The position numbers and the translations under genes are program-made. A model generated the notes under the pieces. That model did not search any database, was not told the DNA's origin, and saw only the letters and a program-made list of their open reading frames with translations. This document shows positions 36,134 to 45,479 of a stretch of DNA of 64,000 bases, one piece after another. Position 1 is the stretch's first letter. Every line of letters starts with the position of its first letter. Source of the DNA: Imtechella halotolerans (GTDB lineage: Bacteria; Bacteroidota; Bacteroidia; Flavobacteriales; Flavobacteriaceae); NCBI RefSeq assembly GCF_028743515.2, contig NZ_CP117969.2:1485001-1549000 (forward strand). The letters are read 5' to 3'.

Positions 36134-37387
36134 TTAAAATTTTGGGCCTCTTAATGCTTCAAATCTTGCATTTTCAAAATACTGTTTTGGGTCTATTCCT
36201 TGATTATGTAAATTAATTTGTACTGGTAATGCTTTTGGCGCTATTGCGTGAACATTTACACCTCCTGCTTTTAACGCTACAGCTGTAGAAGTTGTACAGT
36301 TGCTTAATAGCAAATTATATCTACCATCTATAACTCCTGTTCCATTTGGATTAGATGCTCCATTATTATACCTATTATTCAAGTTTTTATAAACTTCACT
36401 TGCATTCACATTATTAACGGTTTGTATTGTAGTAGGATACTTATTTGTTCTATCACTTAAAAAATCTTGAGCTTCTTGACCTGTCTTTTTTATTAAAACA
36501 TTATCTCCTGTTAATCCATAAGCCCCCATAGATGGTGAATCACTACCGTTATATCTACCATTTGAAAAAACTATATTGTTCCCTATTTGTATATAAGTAT
36601 GACCTATGCCATCTGTTTCGGTTAAAACTTTAACAGTAGCATCTTTACCTACAGAAAAAACAACAACATCATCTAATATTGATGCTCCATTTCCATCTGT
36701 CCATCCTCCAGACTCTGTAAATGTAACTGTTCCTAGTTCAGGGTGGTTAAAAGTATCTCCAGGTTTGGCATTATCTGGACAAGTAGTACAACGCCCATCA
36801 GGGTCTATTACGCTAACCCAGTTATTTCCCATTGCCATATATGGGCTAAAGAACTCGTGTGCAGGGTCAACAGTTAGCCAACGGTTTATTCTCGGGTCGT
36901 ATAATCTTGCTTCGAATGCAACCTTTCCAGTCTCCTGGTCAAGTTCCTGGCCCTGGTAATTATACCTATAATCCCCAACAACATTTCTACCAGGCATTGC
37001 CATCCGGCCGGGATAATAATCCGAGGCTCCTTTTAACCCAGGTGTGCCTCCTGTTCTTCCAACCAACGCCCTTACCTTTCCTAAATGGTCTGTAGGCTCG
37101 TACGTACTGGTATTGCCTGAACGAAAATAAACCCCCAATCTACTATTTCCGAAAATAGAGTGTTCACTAACTGTGCTGCCATTATAAATAGCTAATACAC
37201 CTCCCGAAGCATCTCTAACATAATATTCAGATTTTATCAAACTTCCTGTACTTTGATTATTAATCTCCTTTTTAATCCTATGACCTCGATTATTATATAA
37301 CAACTTTATCAAAAATAAATTATTTTTTTTAACCTCTGTTACCAACCTACTTGTATTATACAACATACAATATAGAGTGGTCAACAT
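36134..37387 (-). CDS. C-terminal tip of an Rhs-repeat protein with a papain-like toxin candidate (5'-truncated)
   Basis: Residues 28 to about 200 are the end of an Rhs core: LYNNRGHRIKKEI, YYVRDASGGVLAIY, YEPTDHLGKVRALVG, then the core signature GKVAFEARLYDPRINRWLTV and DP. The long repeat region that should precede this is missing, and the first 27 residues are unrelated, so this is a displaced tip or a truncated gene. The variable tip after the conserved DPDGRCTTCPDN contains GHTYIQIGN and, about 110 residues later, LLLSNCTTSTAVAL. A His before a Cys in this order fits circularly permuted papain/NlpC-like hydrolases (compare DUF4105). A toxin or effector role is inferred. No signal peptide is present. 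Confidence 0.65.
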   Translation of the reverse strand: MLTTLYCMLYNTSRLVTEVKKNNLFLIKLLYNNRGHRIKKEINNQSTGSLIKSEYYVRDASGGVLAIYNGSTVSEHSIFGNSRLGVYFRSGNTSTYEPTDHLGKVRALVGRTGGTPGLKGASDYYPGRMAMPGRNVVGDYRYNYQGQELDQETGKVAFEARLYDPRINRWLTVDPAHEFFSPYMAMGNNWVSVIDPDGRCTTCPDNAKPGDTFNHPELGTVTFTESGGWTDGNGASILDDVVVFSVGKDATVKVLTETDGIGHTYIQIGNNIVFSNGRYNGSDSPSMGAYGLTGDNVLIKKTGQEAQDFLSDRTNKYPTTIQTVNNVNASEVYKNLNNRYNNGASNPNGTGVIDGRYNLLLSNCTTSTAVALKAGGVNVHAIAPKALPVQINLHNQGIDPKQYFENARFEALRGPKF

Positions 37388-37412
37388 TTTCTACCAATTA
37401 ACCTATAGCATT

Positions 37413-37538
37413 TTACATGTAGTTATTCCATGGTTGACTCTTAATATCCTCGGAACTTATAATGGCAGTAACAACATCTTCAACTCGTAAAAACTGATTG
37501 GGTTTATCTTGTGGATACTTATATAAAAGTTGATCCAT
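37413..37538 (-). other. 41-codon reading frame of unknown status
   Basis: A complete small frame begins MDQLLYKYPQDKPNQFLRVE and ends PWNNYM. Its composition looks like real protein, but it lies between two mobile-DNA remnants and may be a leftover piece of a larger gene. I do not recognise it. Confidence 0.25.
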
Positions 37539-37597
37539 GGTGTAGGTCTTCAGTCGAAATTGAACTTTTTGAACTGATTAATAAGAGAGTATTGAAT

Positions 37598-37786
37598 CTA
37601 ATTTAAAATTTGATATTGTTTTTTCTTATATAAAATTTTTGATTTAATTAATTCAGGTTGCTTTAATTTTCGCTGAGCTCTTCCATGTTACATATCAACA
37701 GGTACGAGATTATTTATAGATTCGTGATGTTTTTGGTAATTATAGAACTGAACAAATTCTTTTAATTTAACTTCTAATTTTCCAGG
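37598..37786 (-). pseudogene. 3' fragment of a DDE integrase-type (IS3/IS481-like) transposase
   Basis: The minus strand reads KLEVKLKEFVQFYNYQKHHE, then SINNLVPVDM, a stop codon where the family usually has VYFGR, and a basic tail (KSKILYKKKQ). This is the C-terminal end of the rve catalytic domain of Bacteroidota IS3-type transposases (normally YYN..R.HESL.NLTPADVYFGR). The rest of the element is gone; an IS21 fragment abuts it at 37798. Confidence 0.65.
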
Positions 37787-37797
37787 GGAAAAGTAAT

Positions 37798-38103
37798 TGG
37801 ATTTATTTACAAGAGTTGGAAAAACTGGTAAGGACCAATTTATTGATATTGGACGACTTTGGGCTACAAGGTTTTGACAACCATGCTAGGAACGCTTTAA
37901 TGGATATTATTGATGAACAGTATAACAGAAAATCAACAATAATAGTCACCCAAATACCAGTCTCTGCCTGGTATGAGATCATTGGTGGAGATGGAACGCA
38001 AGCTGACGCATTACTCGACAGAATTGTAAACTCATCACATCGATTAGATTTAAATACTGGAGAATCTTTAAGAAAGGGAAAGTTGAATAGCATTAAAGCT
38101 TAA
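37798..38103 (+). pseudogene. IstB fragment of an IS21-family element
   Basis: The frame reads WIYLQELEKLVRTNLLILDD and continues FGLQGFDNHARNALMDIIDE, then STIIVTQIPVSAWYEIIGGD and IVNSSHRLDL to a normal IstB end. This is the Walker-B and later half of the IstB ATPase that helps the IstA transposase. The Walker-A half is missing at the junction with the other transposase remnant. The IS21 terminal repeats still follow downstream. Confidence 0.85.
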
Positions 38104-38135
38104 ATTTTTTTTATATCATTGTAAGATCTTTCAAA

Positions 38136-38178
38136 GTGGCGCAGTTTGACCGAAACAGGTGGCGTCATTACTCCGAAA
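38136..38178 (+). repeat. Terminal repeats of the IS21 remnant
   Basis: Two 20-base units of the form GTGGCG-N8-CCGAAA (38136-38155 and 38159-38178) lie downstream of the istB fragment at a 23-base period. Multiple copies of such a unit mark IS21 element ends. They show that the right end of the element is preserved. Confidence 0.65.
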
Positions 38179-38269
38179 TAGCCAAATTAAATCATTCAAT
38201 AGCCACATATCCCGATAAAGACTGGTCTAAAAATGGAAAACAATAGTAATAATTACATATACAAATAAA

Positions 38270-38716
38270 ATGGAAAAAATAATTTTAATTACTTTGTTAA
38301 TGTTAGGAATAAATATTTATTCTCAAAATTTGACTATTAATAAAATTGAAAAATGGGATCAAAACTTAGAGGTAGTAACGGAACTATTTGATAATTTAGA
38401 ATTCACTATTAATGAAATTAGTTTTAAAACTAAAGACTCAGGTTTAAGATACATTATCTATAAGGATAAAGAATTAACAGATATGGTAACTAATACAAAT
38501 TATGGTATTCAATATAGTTATAATAATTCTGTTTATTTAGTAAATAGATCTACGAGCATATCCTTTATTAAAAAAAACAATGGGTGGCTTATTCAAACAA
38601 ATGCCTTTTATTATAAAAACGGAAGTAAACCTACTAGGAGTATAAATACATCTTTTGTTCTTTTTAAAAATGGTAAAATGAAAAATATTTCTAAAGATGA
38701 GTATAATAAAATATAG
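38270..38716 (+). CDS. Small secreted protein, unknown function
   Basis: The 148-residue protein has a signal peptide (KIILITLLMLGINIYSQ, with the Ser-Gln ending common in Flavobacteriaceae) and a mature part of about 130 residues rich in Asn, Lys and Tyr. It looks like a beta-sheet domain (DSGLRYIIYKDKELTDMVTN; SFIKKNNGWLIQTNAFYY). I recognise no family. It lies in the foreign segment between the IS21 remnant and the AraC gene, so it may be cargo. Confidence 0.5.
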   Translation: MEKIILITLLMLGINIYSQNLTINKIEKWDQNLEVVTELFDNLEFTINEISFKTKDSGLRYIIYKDKELTDMVTNTNYGIQYSYNNSVYLVNRSTSISFIKKNNGWLIQTNAFYYKNGSKPTRSINTSFVLFKNGKMKNISKDEYNKI

Positions 38717-38793
38717 GAAATCTTTTAATATTTTAAAGCTCCTAAGACTTCGTTGACTCAACATACCCTAATCCTCCACACCTTCTTTTCCTA

Positions 38794-38824
38794 TTGATTT
38801 GTGAAATTTACAAATGATCTAAAG
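38794..38824. repeat. Direct repeat and copper operator, copy 3 (araC side)
   Basis: This segment matches 34519-34549 at 29 of 31 positions. It overlaps the last codons and the stop of the HMA-AraC gene and includes the palindrome at 38797-38815 with one changed base. No gene now follows that it could control, which suggests that copA once lay here. Confidence 0.65.
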
Positions 38825-39371
38825 GTTTTCGTTTGTCTTCTTTTATTTGCTTGAAATAGCTAGGAGTTAATCCGGTAACTTTCTTAAATTGATTACTTAA
38901 ATAGGCTACACTAGAATAATTAAGTCTATGCGCAATTTCACTTAGTGACAATTCATCATACACCAAAAGCTCCTTTACTTTTTCTATTTTCTGAGCAATA
39001 AAATATTTCTCAATAGTAGTTCCTTCTACCTCTGAAAACAAATTAGACAAGTAATTATAATCATGGTTCAATTGTGTACATAATATATCAGAAAGATTCA
39101 TTTTAGGTTCATTATCCGCATGATGTACTTGATCAATTATAATGGTCTTTATCTTTTCAATGATTTGACTCTTTTTATCATCAATTACTTCAAATCCTAA
39201 GGGAATTAGAATCTGCTCTATACTATGTTTCTGTTCAGAGTCTAACGGCTTTTCCAACACCACTTCCCCAAGCTTTATTTTTTTAATCCCTAAGCCTAAT
39301 TTTTCCAATTCACTTTGCACAACCATGATACATCGGTTGCAAACCATATTTTTAATAAAAAGCGTTGTCAT
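38808..39371 (-). CDS. HMA-AraC copper-responsive regulator
   Basis: The 187-residue protein begins with an HMA-like domain, TLFIKNMVCNRCIMVVQSEL (CxxC metal motif at about residues 11-14), and continues as an AraC-type DNA-binding domain: LSLSEIAHRLNYSSVAYLSN (first helix-turn-helix) and FKKVTGLTPSYFKQIKED (second). A metal-binding domain joined to AraC makes direct copper sensing likely. Its natural partners copA and the CopZ-like gene are on the same strand but now about 4.4 kb away behind foreign DNA. The palindromes before both genes are candidate binding sites. Confidence 0.85.
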   Translation of the reverse strand: MTTLFIKNMVCNRCIMVVQSELEKLGLGIKKIKLGEVVLEKPLDSEQKHSIEQILIPLGFEVIDDKKSQIIEKIKTIIIDQVHHADNEPKMNLSDILCTQLNHDYNYLSNLFSEVEGTTIEKYFIAQKIEKVKELLVYDELSLSEIAHRLNYSSVAYLSNQFKKVTGLTPSYFKQIKEDKRKPLDHL

Positions 39372-40154
39372 CTTTTTAGTCTCCTTCTACTTTTCAAAAG
39401 TATTCCTTACACTTTTGAGTTTATACTATTACCTTATTCTAATGTTCAATCCCATGTATAGTTTACCAAAAGAAAAGGTAAACTTTAACACCTTAAAGGT
39501 ACCAAAAAGCGTCGATAAAATCTTTAGACTGATCCTTTTTAAAAAATATAGAAAATGAAAATTGCATACGTATATGTTTTTATAACTACCGTAAATCCAC
39601 AAATTATCATCAAAGATTAAGAAATACAATTTAATACTACTATTCCTTTTAATATTGGAATTTCTAAACACATTTTTTCGTATTTAATCCTAATCTTTTA
39701 TGTAGGAATTCATTCAATTTTAATATGTTTTCCTTAACTTTAATATACCCAATCACCATTTAGCTAACATCTTACTAAACGCTCCAAATCCTTATTAAAT
39801 CTAAAGTAATTGGTGTATTAGTATTAAATTAATTACTCGTCTATTAAGGGATTACTTGATTTCAATCTACAAGTTGCTACATTACTACATTGTAAGGATT
39901 GTCGTAATAAATAGGAAACAATGTAACATAAGGTTCTTTCTTGATTAGAATTCAAAAAAATAAAGCGTATCCAACTACTATATTTTATGGGAATAAGAGT
40001 AGTTTACATTATGAATAAAGCAATAAGTAACTTGATAAAAAATGACAATTATATGTACTCTTTAAGGAACAATTTAGAATTCCTCCTTAAATGTCCTATT
40101 CTTGAAAATATATAATTCAATTGAACTGTTTTATTCTATGATAGTACATTAACG
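39372..40154. other. 783-base gene-free region
   Basis: Only short AT-rich frames on both strands, none with a signal peptide or family motif. I see no RNA gene, IS end or clear terminator. It may be decayed sequence at the edge of the copper locus. Confidence 0.5.
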
Positions 40155-40175
40155 ATGATTATTAATTTAGAAAAA

Positions 40176-41735
40176 ATGAAAAAAATAGTACTAGGACTAT
40201 CATTTTTAGTTACACTAATTAGTTTTAGTCAAAAAAATCAAATTCAAGTCCTTAGCAACCCCGTAACAATTGGTAAAAGTCTAATTGACAGCTCAACATA
40301 TAAAGGAATTGAATATGTTTTTCCAGAAGAAATTTATAAAATATTTCTTGATACAACAACGGGATTTTTGACCGCACAACTTAGAGGTGTAAGCAAAAAT
40401 GGAAAATGGCTAAACAGCACAGGACAAATTGTCCAATATGACATCAATAACCAAAAAGTATTGTGGACCAAAAAAATTGCATATCAAACTAGTAATCTAA
40501 AACTATTCAGTAAAACAATGATCTTTACGGTATCTAATAAAAGTTATTGTCTAGATATCAATACAGGAAATGAACTTTGGGAAGTTAAAAACAATATTTA
40601 TTTGGTATCCCCAATTGATAATATTGGATTTGGATATAATTTAAAAGGGTTAAAAGTAAATTCAAATGAATTTGAAGGAATTGATTTAAATAATGGGCAG
40701 GTCCTTTGGAAAAGAGAACTAAATGGTGAGTATGGTTGGAATGATGTATTCTACACAAACGATTCAACCTTGGTTGTAGCTGCTGCCGGTTTACATTCTT
40801 TAGATACAAAAACAGGGAAAGGTTGGGATTACAATACAATTACAGGGAAAAAGGACTATACCGAAACGGTCGTAAAAAATGTAGTTGGTGTTGGTCTAGG
40901 ACTACTCACCGGTACCGGATTTATATCTTCCGGAAATAATTTAGTGAGAGATGTGGTATCTAATAAGATAGTTGACAGCTCCAATATCTATATGGCATCA
41001 AAAGAACAACTGGTAAAAATTGATAAACTTACGGGTGCAACTATCTGGAAATTCCCCTTTTCAAAAGACTTAGCGAGTAAATCTTCCATTTTCATCAATG
41101 ACAGTCAAATTTTCATGATTAATAAGGGTATGGCATTCATGGGTAATAAAGCATTAAATTTTGGTAAACCATTTTTTGCAGCATTTGACAAACAGACTGG
41201 AGAAAATAAATTCTTAACAATAATAAACATTGAAGACAATCCTATTCTAAGTTACAAAGTCCTAAATGGAGAGGTTTTCCTAGTATATAAAAACAGAATT
41301 GAAAAATATTCAATGGTAACAGGGGAACTAATTACTGGAAAAGAATTTCCTGAAGAGCTTTACGGAGAATTAAAACATTTTATTGGGAATCAAGTTTTTA
41401 TAAAAAACGAGAATGGGGACTTGGTAAGTCTTCCACAAACCGACACCTCCAAAATATATGTTTTTACAAGTCAGAATAAATCATTAACAATTGACAGTGA
41501 ATTGAATATCTCAAAAACTACAGAATATGATGATGTGAATATTTACTATCTGAAAACTAAAGATTTAAAATTTTTCGCAAAAGACAATAAGGCATTAGTT
41601 ATAAATAATGATGGGCAGCAAATTGCAGAAATTGAGGTGACTTTAAACGCTTTTATTATTGGGGACACTTTATATGATACTAAAGACAATCGTTTTATTG
41701 CTGTAAATTTGATGGATTTGGTTACTAATCAATAA
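40176..41735 (+). CDS. PQQ-like beta-propeller exported protein
   Basis: I start at ATG 40176, which opens directly on a signal peptide (KKIVLGLSFLVTLISFSQ); the frame is open seven codons further upstream. The mature 500 residues contain repeats of the PQQ-propeller type, with INTGNELWEVKN, LNNGQVLWKRELNG, KLTGATIWKFPFS and KQTGENKFLTI. Proteins with this fold (BamB, quinoprotein dehydrogenases) act in the periplasm. Residues for PQQ binding are not evident, so a scaffold role is more likely than an enzyme. It stands alone between the copper locus and the SOS cassette. Confidence 0.8.
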   Translation: MKKIVLGLSFLVTLISFSQKNQIQVLSNPVTIGKSLIDSSTYKGIEYVFPEEIYKIFLDTTTGFLTAQLRGVSKNGKWLNSTGQIVQYDINNQKVLWTKKIAYQTSNLKLFSKTMIFTVSNKSYCLDINTGNELWEVKNNIYLVSPIDNIGFGYNLKGLKVNSNEFEGIDLNNGQVLWKRELNGEYGWNDVFYTNDSTLVVAAAGLHSLDTKTGKGWDYNTITGKKDYTETVVKNVVGVGLGLLTGTGFISSGNNLVRDVVSNKIVDSSNIYMASKEQLVKIDKLTGATIWKFPFSKDLASKSSIFINDSQIFMINKGMAFMGNKALNFGKPFFAAFDKQTGENKFLTIINIEDNPILSYKVLNGEVFLVYKNRIEKYSMVTGELITGKEFPEELYGELKHFIGNQVFIKNENGDLVSLPQTDTSKIYVFTSQNKSLTIDSELNISKTTEYDDVNIYYLKTKDLKFFAKDNKALVINNDGQQIAEIEVTLNAFIIGDTLYDTKDNRFIAVNLMDLVTNQ

Positions 41736-41746
41736 GTTTGGAAAAC

Positions 41747-42484
41747 TTAAATTATAGTTCGCAATTCTATGTATTCAACCGGATCCAAAATGGTTTTTAT
41801 ATCACTATCAATCTTTGGGTTAAACAAATCTCTGCTAATGGTATAGGTGTCTAATTGCTCTTCAGGATAGCTTAAATTCACCAACTCCTTTACCCCAGTT
41901 TCATTAAGGCTGTCCGAAAGCCAGTCTTTTACATGATCAGGAGGTAAAATCACTGGTTGTCTTTTTTTAATGTTATGTATTTTTTCAAACAGTGGGGTTG
42001 CTTGTTTGGTTAAGATACTAAAAGTAATATAAGTTCCTATAACTGTATATATGCCTGCCAAGGCTAATCCCTTACCCTCCTTCTGTTTGATATAAAATGG
42101 ATACTTTTTCTTGTTATGCTCATGAGGTTCAAAAAAACCATCTACTGGAATAATACAACGTTTGGTCATCACAGATTCCCTATATATGAAATGATTAAAA
42201 AGCTTCTCTGATTGTGCATTTAATCCTGAACCATAATTAAGGGCTTCTTTATAATAAGAGAGAATTTCATCGGGATTTTTATCAGTTGGAACTATACCCC
42301 AAACCCCGGGAGCAAGTACATCCGACTTCTCCTGTGGAATTACCAGTACATTAGGATGTGAAAAACCATTGAGATGATAATGTGGATTACTCATCAATGG
42401 TCTTAATCGTTCATCACTTACGCTAACTTTAAATTTATTTTCCCAAAATGCTGGTTCATGCCAATTTGAAATATGGAAACACAT
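41747..42484 (-). CDS. SRAP (YedK/HMCES-type) abasic-site shield protein
   Basis: The start must be 42484, because SRAP proteins need Cys as residue 2: the protein then begins MCFHIS. A longer frame to 42505 would bury this residue. Other conserved points are ARCIIPVDGFFEPHE-like (MTKRCIIPVDGFFEPHEHNK), FYIKQKEGKGLALAGIY and FSILTKQATPLFEKIHNIKK, followed by RQPVILPP. Cys2 forms a thiazolidine link with abasic sites in single-stranded DNA and prevents breaks. The gene follows the polymerase gene by 37 bases, as part of an SOS-type operon. Confidence 0.92.
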   Translation of the reverse strand: MCFHISNWHEPAFWENKFKVSVSDERLRPLMSNPHYHLNGFSHPNVLVIPQEKSDVLAPGVWGIVPTDKNPDEILSYYKEALNYGSGLNAQSEKLFNHFIYRESVMTKRCIIPVDGFFEPHEHNKKKYPFYIKQKEGKGLALAGIYTVIGTYITFSILTKQATPLFEKIHNIKKRQPVILPPDHVKDWLSDSLNETGVKELVNLSYPEEQLDTYTISRDLFNPKIDSDIKTILDPVEYIELRTII

Positions 42485-42521
42485 ATTTAAATTTTTAATA
42501 GTCATGAAGTTACAAAATATA

Positions 42522-45479
42522 TTAATTCAGTCTGGGATCAGGTTTTAAGTCTAGCTTTCTTGTCTTACGTATTTCAATGCTACAGAACCCAAATTCCTCT
42601 ATCACCTTACCATAGCATTCATACACACCAATTCCATGAATCGGGTATTTGTGGACTGTATCATGAAAATGTACCGTATCAAAATAGTCACCTTCTCTGT
42701 CGACAAAGGTGCAAAAACGCATTAAGTTTTCATTGGAAGCTTCATGAAAACGAGTATTAACAAGTTTGCCATATAGGAGTACTTCTTGTCCTATATGACT
42801 ACTCATAGCTTTAGCCTGGATGCTGTTCTTAAAAGGTTCATTAATCAAACTAAAATAATCATACAGTGTAAAACCAAGTAATTCCATCTGATCATATGCG
42901 TCTTCAATCCAACTTGAAGGTAATTTAGGTAGTATAAAAGATTTATGTGTCGGTTTGAATAATTGCTTTTGAACTGTTCGCTGTTTATTGGCATTCAGCT
43001 TAAAAATAGCATGCCATAAAAGTGTGGCTTTAGAAATACCTGTAAATCTAAAAGCTCCAATTCTGATTAAAATGGTAAGTTGTTCAATACTAATCTGTAC
43101 ACGATCAATAAAATCATCTAATGAGATATATGGACCATTAAAGTTACGCTCGGTAAGTAGTCGTTTTATTGTATAATGCTCCAGGTTTTTCAAATAACCT
43201 AATCCCAAATAAATGGTAGTTCCGATGATTATATTAGGGTGATCACTTTGATTAATGCAAGGAGCTTCCACCTGTCCACCACATTTTATTGTTTCATGCA
43301 CATAATGCTCTGTACTATAAAAACCTCCTCCATTGTTTAGGACAGCCACCATAAACTCCAGAGGGTAATAACACTTTAAATAAAGGCTCTGATAACTCTC
43401 TACCGCATAGGAAGCAGAATGCCCTTTAGCAAAAGCATATCCTGCGAAGCTCTTAATCTGATTCCATACCTCAAAGGTGAGATTATCATCATAGCCTCTA
43501 GCCCTGCAATTGGCAATAAACTTTTCTTCAACAGCTATAAATTCAGCCCGAGATCTGAACTTACCACTCATACCACGTCGTAACACATCAGCCTCACCCA
43601 AGGTAAGACCAGCAAACTGATGCGCTACTTTAAGCACATCTTCCTGATATACCATAATGCCATAAGTCTCCGGCATAATATCTAAAAGAATAGGATGTCC
43701 TTCTTTACGTAGTTCTGGATGACGTTGACGTTTGATAAACTCCTGTTTCATACCAGAACTTGATACACCAGGTCTAATAATTGAACTGGCAGCTACGAGT
43801 CCTAAATAATCCTGTGTTTGTAATTTTTGCATTAAACCACGCATAGCCGGTGACTCCACATAATAAGCACCGGTAGCCTTACCTTCTTTAAGCATGGCAT
43901 TAACTTTAGGATCTGTTTTAAACTTCTCTACCTCAGTAATATCAATTGGTGGAGCTTCCGGCTTATTGTATTTGATAATCTCAAGTGTATCTTTGATTTT
44001 AGCTAGCCCACGCTGCCCAAGAATATCAAATTTAAAAATACCTATATCCTCCGCAATAATCATATCAAACTGCACCGTTGCAAACCCTTTAGGAGGCATA
44101 TCAGTTGCTGAAAAATAATGAATAGGCTTATCCAAAATCAGAATACCACAGGAATGTACACTAACGTAATTGGGAAACCCTTGTATTAACGTACCATATT
44201 TAATGACCAAAGCACCAAATTCATCCTGTTCGGGCTTTTGATACCTGCCCACACTAAGTTTATCAATATCTTCTTTAGGCAACCCAAATACTTTTCCCAA
44301 TTCTCTAACTACAGCACGATACTTAAATGTATTATAAACTGCTAAAAGCGCTACATTCTTAAATCGACTAAAAATATATTCTGTGATTTCTTCACGCTCC
44401 TTCCAGGAAAAATCGATATCAAAATCTGGTGGAGATGTCCTGTAAGGATTGATAAACCGCTCAAAATATAAATCTAGCTCAATTGGATCAACATCAGTAA
44501 TTCCTATGAGATAGGCTACGATACTGTTAGCCCCACTACCCCGGCCCACATGTACAAATCCCTTTTGTTTTGAATAGTTTACAATGTCCCAATTAATCAA
44601 AAAATAGGACACAAAGTTCATTTCCCTAATAACTTTCAGCTCTACTTCTAATCGCTCTTTTACCTTCTGTGATGGATTAGAATAGCGCTTAGGAAACCCT
44701 TCCTCACAAAGTTTCTTTAAAAGCTCAAAATCGGCTTCTACACTTTCTAAATACAAGCTCTGATTTTGAGATATCCGGTTATTTCCAAACTCAAAGTATA
44801 TTGTGCATTGTTCCAATAACTGCTCCGTATTACCTAAGATAAAATCAAACTGCTCAAATCGTTTTCTAAGTTCATTGAGAGTATACATTTTATCAGTCTC
44901 CCTACATTCTTCTGACTTAGGAAGCTTACTAAGTAGTATATTATTATCAATAGCACGTAACAAACGATGAGCATTAAAATCCCGTTTATTTCTAATGGTT
45001 ACCTGCTGCTGTACTACTAGCTTATCCGTATAGCCTTTATAAATAGAAAAAGGCAAGCGTCTGAGATCCTCTACACCAACCCCTATAAACTCATAGGGCT
45101 TAAAATGAACTTTCTCCAGCTGCATTACCTGTTCTAAAGGGTAAATAACAAACACATTCTCAAACTCCGGAGCCATATCCGGAACTGCCTGCTTATTAAT
45201 TGAAAGCTTAGACAAAAAGCTGTTGAGCTCATAAAAGCCCTCATTGTTTCTTGCGACTCCAACAAACCGTTGGCTTGCACCATTTCTAAAATCAATTCCA
45301 ACGATGGGTTTTATACCAAAGTCTTTAGCCTTCCTAATAAAATTAAGACAGGCTGACGTATTGTTTATATCCGTTAACGCAAGTGATTTTATACCATGGG
45401 CTGCAGCCATCTCCAAAAGTTCAATCTCTGAAAATGTCCCGAACCTTAAAGAATAATATGAATGACAATTTAAATACAT
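42522..45479 (-). CDS. dnaE2: DNA polymerase III alpha-type (error-prone DnaE2-like)
   Basis: The 985-residue protein opens with a PHP domain (HSYYSLRFGTFSEIELLEMA; IKSLALTDINNT). The polymerase active site FVHVGRGSGANSIVAYLIG and SPPDFDIDFSWKERE lies near residues 330-365. GKFRSRAEFIAVEEKF and FAKGHSASYAVESYQSLYLK follow, then an OB-type C-terminal region. It is shorter than the replicative DnaE (about 1400 residues in this phylum) and is linked to a Y-family polymerase with a 1-base overlap (TAATG). Both facts indicate the translesion DnaE2 type. It probably extends past lesions after the Y-family enzyme. Confidence 0.9.
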   Translation of the reverse strand: MYLNCHSYYSLRFGTFSEIELLEMAAAHGIKSLALTDINNTSACLNFIRKAKDFGIKPIVGIDFRNGASQRFVGVARNNEGFYELNSFLSKLSINKQAVPDMAPEFENVFVIYPLEQVMQLEKVHFKPYEFIGVGVEDLRRLPFSIYKGYTDKLVVQQQVTIRNKRDFNAHRLLRAIDNNILLSKLPKSEECRETDKMYTLNELRKRFEQFDFILGNTEQLLEQCTIYFEFGNNRISQNQSLYLESVEADFELLKKLCEEGFPKRYSNPSQKVKERLEVELKVIREMNFVSYFLINWDIVNYSKQKGFVHVGRGSGANSIVAYLIGITDVDPIELDLYFERFINPYRTSPPDFDIDFSWKEREEITEYIFSRFKNVALLAVYNTFKYRAVVRELGKVFGLPKEDIDKLSVGRYQKPEQDEFGALVIKYGTLIQGFPNYVSVHSCGILILDKPIHYFSATDMPPKGFATVQFDMIIAEDIGIFKFDILGQRGLAKIKDTLEIIKYNKPEAPPIDITEVEKFKTDPKVNAMLKEGKATGAYYVESPAMRGLMQKLQTQDYLGLVAASSIIRPGVSSSGMKQEFIKRQRHPELRKEGHPILLDIMPETYGIMVYQEDVLKVAHQFAGLTLGEADVLRRGMSGKFRSRAEFIAVEEKFIANCRARGYDDNLTFEVWNQIKSFAGYAFAKGHSASYAVESYQSLYLKCYYPLEFMVAVLNNGGGFYSTEHYVHETIKCGGQVEAPCINQSDHPNIIIGTTIYLGLGYLKNLEHYTIKRLLTERNFNGPYISLDDFIDRVQISIEQLTILIRIGAFRFTGISKATLLWHAIFKLNANKQRTVQKQLFKPTHKSFILPKLPSSWIEDAYDQMELLGFTLYDYFSLINEPFKNSIQAKAMSSHIGQEVLLYGKLVNTRFHEASNENLMRFCTFVDREGDYFDTVHFHDTVHKYPIHGIGVYECYGKVIEEFGFCSIEIRKTRKLDLKPDPRLN

